From contig CP137685.1 in assembly GCA_037976565.1 (NCBI GenBank), positions 28,442,842 through 28,506,841 on the forward strand: a stretch of DNA of 64,000 bases, written 5' to 3'. The position numbers and the translations under genes were made by a program. The stretch comes from Mesocentrotus franciscanus (lineage: Eukaryota > Echinodermata > Echinoidea > Camarodonta > Strongylocentrotidae). This document shows, piece after piece, positions 56,520-64,000 of this stretch. The notes under the pieces were generated by a model. That model ran no database searches. It was not told where the DNA came from and saw only the letters and a list, made by a program, of their open reading frames with translations. Position 1 is the first letter of the stretch. The number at the start of each line of letters is the position of its first letter.

Positions 56520-56827
56520 TGGGTGTTTCACAAAGATCATAAGTTGAACTTAACTCTAAGTTGGACTTAAAATTTATGAAGAGCCATTTGTAGCCTTAAA
56601 ATAAAATATATTCAAAAGCGAAAATTCAAGTATTTTAGACTTTTTATAAATTCCACAGCAAGAACATGAAATCTCCTGATAATAGAAAATATGAATGATT
56701 TGAATCAACATTTTATGCCTTTTAAAATAACTTTTACAAAATATTTTCATAGATGCTAACGGCTTTCCATAATTGTTAAGTCTAACTTAGAGATAAGTTC
56801 AACTTAGGATCTTTGTGAAACACCCCC
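56520..56827. mobile_element. Foldback element, family F3-like
   Basis: The left end 'gggtgtttcacaaagatcat' plus 'aagttgaacttaactcta' pairs with the right end 'agataagttcaacttagga' plus 'tctttgtgaaacacccc'. The flanks are CTG on the left and CAG on the right, so a clean duplication is not shown. Confidence 0.8.
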
Positions 56828-58101
56828 CAGGATTTTCAACTTCAACCCTGAACCAGACATTTTTTGAAACGTTGATTCATTATCCAAAATTCCTTCGGTG
56901 ATATAATGAGGGGGTTGGCAGTATTGATTGACAATTCATGTCGCAACATTCGTTTACCTGGCTTGCAAACTATGCAATAAACCTTTGCCAAAGTAACATT
57001 TCCTGATATTCACATGCAATATTGCTTATCAGTCAACACCATCTACCCCACCTTTGGCTTGATTGTTCGATGTTTTCTTGCATTTGCGAGCGCCTATCGA
57101 TCTATCAAATTTTTTTTTGTATCAGTGCATTAGAGTGAATAGAGACACACTGAAGCATCTTGTCCTGCATTCATCAGGGTATACAACAAGAATGTACAAA
57201 AAGCCAGATGAAACAATATATACATGCACTTGAATATGAAGATACATGTATGAATGTGCACCCATTTCCTCTAGCTTTTCCTGTCGTTGATATTTTCCAT
57301 TTTGGCTTTCTGTTCATTCTTGCTGTTTCTTCTGATGAGTGCAAGATAAAAACTTCAGTATGTCTAGATATCAACTACTTTTTTTCTATTTTGTAGCCTA
57401 CCAGTTATCTCTTAGATTGTTAATAAGCTCTACAACATTTGCTTTCATAAGTCTACTGCAATAGAATTTGATATTGTTATTCGAAGCAATTGAAAATTGA
57501 ATCTAAAAAGCTAGCATTTTTGACAGCTCCATGGGCCTGTTCATGATGGTAGCAAAAACGATAAGCAAAGGCTCTGAAATTTGAGACTTCTCTCCCATGT
57601 ACATACAAGAGGGATGTCCTGTCTAACTGGCAAGCTTACGAATTAGCTTAAATGCTGAACGGAAGAGTCCATTTCCCTCCATTTTTCAGGAGAAAGCATT
57701 GTAAATTAGAGCAGGGGCATGTTGAACGAGGGCAAGGGTATCAAGGAGAGGATATTTGTATGCCCCCAGCTCTGTCAAGAGAGGGATGAAGGGAATTTCC
57801 AGCTGAATTTGCCCACAGCTACTGCTCCTGCAGTTCACCAAGCCTCGACTTACACTTCACAGGAGCTATAGCTTGTCTATATACTATGAAAAACCCTGGC
57901 CTTGTCTTGTAAAGAGTTATATGGTTGATCAGCATTGATTGCAAGTATTGACTACAAGTTCTTTAATCAATCACAAAGTTACAATCCTCTATCTCTAAGG
58001 TTGTGATAACACTTGAATTGACGTGGCTATTGCTTGTGGATTTCTTCCAATTCATGACTAGCCCACTAACTTGCTAATGTCTTAACAGTTTTATAAGACC
58101 T
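56828..58101. other. Unannotated intron or flank sequence
   Basis: AT-rich. No exon or repeat that I can defend. Confidence 0.4.
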
Positions 58102-58458
58102 GGGTCCTGCCTTATGAAAAGTTGCAAATGAACCAAATTGATTGCAACTGGATAGCAATTGCAACTTAAAGCCCCTCGGCACTAGTTTGGCCAGGAGGGA
58201 TTAGACCACCCTGCTGGTCACTATTTAAACATGTGGTTATCTCATCAACTCGGCTCTCAATTAACATAAGAAAAAGAGGATCATGGGGGACCAACGGGCA
58301 CCATTTAGGCATTGTTTTCTATATAGAGGGAGCAAGTAGCTACAAGTAGTGCAGTGGAGCTTTAAGTTTGTAAGAGAGACCAGAGTTTGAAAGTTTGTGA
58401 TCCATTTAAGGACCTACAATCGATCCAGATCAATCCCTACTCTTTATAAGACAGGGCC
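58102..58458. mobile_element. Foldback element F2-type interrupted by a nested MITE
   Basis: The outer ends are GGGTCCTGCCTTATGAAAAG and CTTTATAAGACAGGGCC. The element is split by the 58166-58365 insertion. Removing the insertion rejoins 'agcaattgcaac' with 'gtttgtaagagagaccagag', the order seen in family F2. Confidence 0.8.
58166..58365. mobile_element. MITE family M2, copy 2 (nested)
   Basis: The ends are TTAAAGCCCCTCGGCACTA and TAGTGCAGTGGAGCTTTAA. The interior is nearly identical to 8711-8906 ('aagaaaaagaggatcatg', 'gaccaacgggcacc'). Confidence 0.88.
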
Positions 58459-58513
58459 TTAGGGTCAAGGGTTGGAGACAAGGAGGAAAACTATTCATTA
58501 CCCCCTGACAGAT

Positions 58514-58862
58514 CTAGGGGTGTGTCTTCATCAGCTCGAGATTGCCAAATATTCCTGTTATTTCTGATTTGGGAAATCAGCCCGAAGTTACAAATCGCGT
58601 CTTTATCAGCTCAAGTTTCATGAATCTCTTTTGCTCAGCGTTTGCGCATAGTGCGAGTCTTCGGGCTGGTGAAGACACACCTGACAAATAGCGGGATAGT
58701 TTGCAAACTAGCCCAAGATATCTTAGGATGACTATCTTCACCAAACATCCCGCTAATTGCAACTGCGGGCTGATAAAGACGCAAATTAGCTGGATAATTT
58801 TCGATCGGGATAGTTAAAATAGCGGGTTATTTGGCAATCTTGAGCTGATGAAGACAGGCCTT
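58514..58862. mobile_element. Foldback element with TAG flanks, family F7
   Basis: GGGTGTGTCTTCATCAGCTC on the left pairs with GAGCTGATGAAGACAGGCCT on the right, and 'attgccaaat' with 'atttggcaat'. TAG sits on both outer sides. Internal direct and inverted copies of 'cgtctttatcagctcaag' and 'gggctgataaagacgc' show a compound structure. Confidence 0.8.
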
Positions 58863-60157
58863 AGGAGAGGGTTGAGGGGGGCATATGTACTCTGGCAAAA
58901 CTCAACCCAGCATACCTTAAATTCAAGTACACAATAAGAAAATGTGCCTCAGGTCATGGTGTTCACCAAATAGTGAAACCAGAATGACATGCTAAAATGG
59001 GACAGTATACGTAGTCCCTGGAAATGACTTGTTAGAAACACAAATTCTTTGTCCCACATTCCCGTTTCCCTACAATTGGAACACTGTCTTACGGTGATCT
59101 CCTTCACAAAGTCCTGAGACAGGTAATTTCATTCTCTGTTCAGTTCAGATATTAATATATGGTGAAAGGAAATAATAAAGGGGCGGGTGGATTTTACACT
59201 TAAACTTTTCACAATAGCCACCTCTAAAAGCCACTTATCTACAGTGCCCATTTGTACTGTTTCCCCAATAGTGTTGTATGATGTACTGAGACACACTCTT
59301 TACAGTTAAAATGTTGAACTCTAAAACAACTCAACTATTAGGAGTTTGCCCCATTTAAATTCCTTTCTGTTTATTGCACAAAATACAGTTGCATATATGT
59401 GTATGTACCACCTATTCAATCATTCCACAATCTAAGTTGCGCTAAATGAATGTACACAAGTATAAAAAATATGGTAGCATGGACAAGAAGAGAGAATAGT
59501 TGATTAAACAATTAATGAATTAATAATTGCTTTAACTATTCTAATGTAGATCTAAATGACACAATTCAGGCAAATGCAGGTAGTTTCATGATACATATAT
59601 TTGAGGGTCATGTCAACAATATAGCATTCTGAACCAACCACATCAGTCAAGATGTGATCATAGCTATTCATTCACTTATGGCATTCACTATCATGGCACT
59701 CTAAAATGCCCTAATTATACACATGACAAAGGGATAATTCAGATGGTGTTATTTGTTCTAAAGGACTGACATCATATTGTGCTAAGTCTCAGAGACAATA
59801 TGTTGCTTATAATGCAACTGATCACAAGTCTACTATTAGTGTATCAGACTGTATCTCCACTATGCACCAAAAACTCTGTTCTTGTAATCATGTCCTTAGA
59901 AGTCAAAAGTTGGAAGGGGCACTGCCAAAAGATAAATTCTAAATCCAAGATGATAGTAGTGACCATTGAAAATTATAATGGCCAAATATAATGGTTTAAA
60001 AATGGAACATACAAATTTCCATTGTTATAGGGCATATTTTCTTTTAAAAAGAGAACCATTTCATAGTCCTCAATATACTATATCCAATGGTATTGGGAAT
60101 CATCTGCAATCATATGAAGGGTCAAAGGTTATCAACAGGTAACAAAAGTTGATATAC

Positions 60158-60215
60158 CTGAACATGATGGGTTCCATGCAAAGCCATGTATTCCTCAAAT
60201 GCAGCCTTTATCCGA
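60158..60215 (-). CDS. Possible small upstream exon of the SxIP-protein gene
   Basis: On the - strand, 'gttaatgcatccag' precedes 58 nt that encode RIKAAFEEYMALHGTHHVQ, followed by CAG/gtatat. The peptide is protein-like. The exon ends in phase 0, while the next identified exon needs phase 2, so at least one exon between them is missing from my model. It could also belong to another gene or be chance. Confidence 0.35.
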
Positions 60216-60240
60216 CTGGATGCATTAACAATAAAGGAGA

Positions 60241-60480
60241 CGGGTGGAGCAGGGGTGCGTTTGAGTGGTAGGTAAGGGTGCGAGTGAGGTGGGGCAGGGG
60301 TGCGAGTGAGGTGGGGCAGGGGTGCGAGTGAGGTGGGGCAGGGGTGCGAGTGAGGTGGGGCAGGGGTGGGGCAGGGGTGTGAGTGGGGTGGGGCAGGGGG
60401 TGAGGGTAGGGAAGGGAAAGGGGTGTGAATGGGGTGGGGCAGGGGTGGGGCAGGGGGGGGGAGGTGTGTGAGTGGGGTAG
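60241..60480. repeat. G-rich minisatellite (22-bp unit)
   Basis: The unit 'gggtgcgagtgaggtggggc' plus 'ag' occurs about four times in tandem (60275-60362), surrounded by shorter 'ggggtggggcag' variants. The Pro/His/Thr-rich - strand frames here are artefacts. Confidence 0.92.
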
Positions 60481-60540
60481 GTTGGGTGTGACAGAGGTGT
60501 ATGGCAAGAATGAGAGGGGCGGGCATTGGCATGAATGAGA

Positions 60541-61388
60541 TGGGAGAGTGTGTTTGAGTGGGTTAAGAAGTCATTTGATAGGAGTGGGGGAGGGGCAGTG
60601 TAGATGATGGTGGTTGGCAAAAATTGGAAAAACATGAAAAAATGACAAGTTAAACATTCATTCATTCTTGATCTTCCCAATAACTGAGATTCATTACATT
60701 TAATGCTAGTTTAAATCTAAAGTGTATTCTAAAGGATTTTATGTACCTAACTACCTATGTACATAACAAGATGTGCTGGAGCTCAGTGACAAGCTTTCAA
60801 AAAACATGATTATCAAAAATGCAAGTTTAATGAACAATTTACGTACTGATATCGAGTTTTTTTAAAACCCATTCCACAAATTTCCCATGGAGATCCATAT
60901 GTTTTGATGATCCATCTTTTACTTTCTAGTTTGTATATCGTTCGACAAGGTACAGTCACTAAACAAATATTTACTGAGATTTTTATTTATTCAGAAAGAA
61001 AACAAAACAGACAGAAGTCAAGGTCTACATGTCTACCTGGATTTTAGGCCCTTTTCATTTTTTCATGCCGATGTTTAGTGTGGATCAGAAGATATGAACA
61101 AAGTCCAACAAATTGAGAGTGTAATGTAAATATATGAACAAATTTAGGAATCCTAAGAGTTCCACATGATAGGGAATGGTATGAAATGGTTCCCATAACT
61201 TAGGTTTGTGGTTTACATGTATTTGAAAGTGCAAAAGAGCCTTTAATTGTCAACCAATTTCATGAATTACCTACAATAAAATATAAAAATGTAGCATAGT
61301 AGGGCAACCTACACATGTTTAAGTAAGACACAACTCTCCTTTACTTTGTATTACTTATGGATTTATGTGTTTGTCATTGAAAGTACAG
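60541..61388. other. Unannotated AT-rich sequence
   Basis: No exon or element recognised. Confidence 0.4.
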
Positions 61389-61682
61389 GGGAGTGTTTCA
61401 CAAAGACTAAGATCGACTTTAAGTTGGACTTAAATATGGCAGGCCATTCATGCCACTGGTTGCTTTCACCATTCATTGGTCTCTCAATTATGATCTTTAG
61501 ATAATATTTTTTCCCTTCAATAATGAACTATCAAAAAAGGTAAATTCTGTACATTTTTTATCATGATTTGTATGTCCGTGAGAGACCAATGCCAGTAAAC
61601 GGTGAGAGCAAATAGTGGCATGAAAGGCCTGCCATAGTTAAGTCCAACTTAAAGTCGATCTTAGTCTTTGTGAAACACTCCC
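61389..61682. mobile_element. CAG-flanked foldback element, family F3
   Basis: The ends are GGGAGTGTTTCACAAAGACT and AGTCTTTGTGAAACACTCC, with CAG on both sides (61386-61388 and 61683-61685). The inner arms carry 'aagttggacttaaatatgg' and 'ccatagttaagtccaactt', then 'aggcc' and 'ggcct'. Confidence 0.88.
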
Positions 61683-61685
61683 CAG

Positions 61686-64000
61686 ATGACATATTTCTCA
61701 TGGTAATATCAACAACAACAAAAGCAGATATGAGAGTATTACTTAATGATCTTGAACTTAAAATGTTTAGTCCCCCAAACCTACATTTGAACAAGTCATT
61801 TTCAGGGACAATATGACTTTCTTGCTATAAAAAGAACCATCAACGGTGGCATTTATGCGTCTTGCTGGGAAATCCTTGAAAGCGCAAGGAGCTGAAAAAG
61901 CTACCGAACAGCACATCCTGTTATGGGAAACAGCAATAAACGATGATTCACCGAAATATACATCACCCGTTCTAAAGTTACCTTAGAAATAAATATATGA
62001 CTAAGGCTGAACATGAGAATAAGCTATGCTAAAATAAACAAATGAATCAACACTGAACATAGGAGGAGTCTTAAAGAGAATGGGCGCGGAGAATGGGCGC
62101 GGAGAATGGGAGAGGAGAATGGGCGAGGAGGGAGGGTGGGGTCTAGACCTAATTTACAATACCTAGGCTAGTCTATGCATACATTAGGACAACGGCTTTG
62201 AGAAAGAAAAAAATTCTGATGATAATAAGTACAATAAAGCAATGACAGATTTTGTAAAAATATTTTTAAAAAGGAATAAAGATTTACCAATCTACTATAT
62301 TCTATAACAATAATAATAATACATCTATGGTTAAAATAAAAATGCATTTAGGATACTATGCTAAATAAAAACTAAGCTATAACAAGGTAAAAAAAAAAAC
62401 CTCTGTAAACCAATTAACTACAGGGAAAAGACAAAAATCTAAAAAGTATGAAAAGAAAGAATTTCAAAGAATGATTAAATTATAAAATAAGTAACTACAA
62501 ATTAAACAAGGATCCTTGACATTTAACATGTTACTCTGCCTGTCTACAATGAGCCTGAACAATTAAATCAAGCTTTACTACACAGGAAAAATAATGACTA
62601 AAAATAAAGTAATGATAATAAATTGAAGTAATGATAATAAATTAAAACTATGATACCTAATCATAACACAGGGACAATTGAATGACATTATATACAAAAT
62701 GGACAAAACTACTCTAGAGTCTTGGTGCAAACTAAGAATGGTTCTAAGATGTACTATGGTTAAACTACATAGTGTCAATACCTAGGAATACTGACATCAG
62801 AAAAAATTGCTACAATACAATTAATGCCATTGTGCTTTGTAAAAATAAACGCAAGAGTAGATATTCTTTTACAGTTGGTAATTTAGAAATTTCACTGTGG
62901 CAATGATGTATTTAGTATTCATTGCATAGCTATAATGTGAAACCACAAGCTAATTAATAACTATAGAAATTGTTTAATCCCATAAGCCTGAAAATTCTTG
63001 AAAAATGCATTTTGCAGCCAATTTTGAACTAATTCTGTTGGCCACTTTAATAAAGGCAGACAAAAATTATGTACGCTTTATCTGTAATACCAATATGGGC
63101 ATAATTTCAAAGAACATTTTTTTTTTAGAATTCAGTTTAGCAAGCTATGAATATGAAGAGAAAGGGGTGATGATGATTAATTGCTCCACACTTTGCATGT
63201 TTTTATGAGAGTGGTGAATAAATTAAATTAAATTCAATTCTACAAATGTAAAATACAAAGATATAGTTAGAAGTATCCATATAGCTGGACGACAGCTTCC
63301 ATTGCGAATAAGAAATGCTTAAGCAAAGCATTCATCTTTACAAACTAACTCCTGTATAAAATGAAAATGTAAGAATGCATTTTTGTTTGGAGTGTGAAAT
63401 TGGTGGGGTGGAGGGGGTCTTCATTTAAAGCAAAAAAATATATCATACACCTTGTTTTATTCAGTTTAAGTTTCTCAAAACAGATTAAAGTCCTGTTGTA
63501 TCCTATTCCTATGATCTTTTGTTTTAAATATAAATTCATTCCTACTCTTCTTCTCCTTGACTGACAGGAGATATAATGATTTTTAAAATTCCAATAAGGA
63601 GAAAATTTGTCAATTGTTATAAATTGAATTCTCTATCAAGCTAGAGACCCTACTCTATACCATTCCCTTTTTATAGCCCCATCTTGAAGAAGCAGGAAGA
63701 AGAGTGTAGGGTATAAAGGGTGCTTAAACACTTAACACCCAACGTCTTTATCACAGGTTTTTTTTAGAGGGAAGAGGGTATAGGAAGTGAATTCGCATTT
63801 TCAACCAGTTGTATTTGATTTAAGCATGGTGAACTTAATACAGCTACCAAATCCCCTCTAAAGTGTTTGGAGCCCCAAGTTCGCAAACAATTTGATGGAA
63901 AAATTTCACTTAAATTGTATCATAATGTGAAAGAGGATGTCATTTAAGACACACTTCTGCAAAGATTCCCCTCCCCCCCCCAAAAAAAAAAATGTATTTG
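61686..64000. other. Unannotated AT-rich sequence to the window end
   Basis: It contains a short 13-bp tandem repeat (62076-62130, 'gagaatgggcgcg' four times) and A-rich runs. No coding exon, RNA gene or clear transposon was seen. Confidence 0.45.
62076..62130. repeat. 13-bp tandem repeat, four units
   Basis: 'gagaatgggcgcg' is repeated with single-base changes (gcgcg, gcgcg, gagag, gcgag). Confidence 0.85.

Noticed and set aside
60122..60680. Pro/His/Thr-rich frames of 99-151 codons on the - strand
   Set aside because: Minisatellite translations. Only the 58-nt piece at 60158-60215 has possible exon character.

Overview
The window is animal nuclear DNA. Its genes have short exons separated by long, AT-rich introns with GT-AG borders, and the introns are full of foldback (MITE-like) DNA transposons, hAT-type elements, tRNA-derived SINEs, L2/CR1-like retrotransposon debris and long simple-sequence arrays. 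The protein families are metazoan. The foldback repeats with ends like GGGCCCTGTCTTATAAAG, and SINE copies ending in a 'GCGCTATACAAGAACC + ATT-rich' tail, remind me of sea urchin genomes, so an echinoid or another echinoderm is my best guess. That guess rests on pattern memory, not on a search.

Layout. (1) 1-17909, + strand: the 3' 14 coding exons of ASH2L, the core subunit of the SET1/MLL H3K4 methyltransferase complexes; the 5' end lies outside the window. Its 3'UTR probably runs to about 20.5 kb. (2) 21256-22754, - strand: a two-exon gene, tail-to-tail with ASH2L, for an unrecognised, probably mitochondrial coiled-coil protein. Its second exon carries an in-frame stop that looks like a pair of compensating frameshifts. 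(3) 25160-34716, + strand: a complete eight-exon HIF1AN (FIH, the asparaginyl hydroxylase that represses HIF), 353 codons, with every iron and 2-oxoglutarate ligand I could check present. It is head-to-head with gene 2. (4) 34.7-50.6 kb: no coding exons seen; HIF1AN 3'UTR, repeats, two decayed mobile-element fragments, one clean hAT insertion and several purine/pyrimidine tracts. (5) 50625-55403, - strand: the last exons of a large low-complexity protein (Ser/Pro/Arg-rich, Gln-rich, with an SxIP motif), tail-to-tail with HIF1AN. Three exons chain with matching phases; a possible upstream exon lies at 60158-60215. (6) 55.4-64 kb: intron or upstream sequence with foldback elements and minisatellites.

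The four genes are not an operon or an obvious functional cluster. ASH2L is nuclear chromatin machinery and HIF1AN is an oxygen sensor; neither sequence nor order suggests that they act together. The most unusual content is in the repeats: several foldback families whose ends and target-site duplications can be read directly (8-bp hAT duplications; a CAG/CTG trinucleotide duplication for one superfamily), and one family inserted three times in ASH2L introns, with two copies ending 32 bp upstream of splice acceptors.
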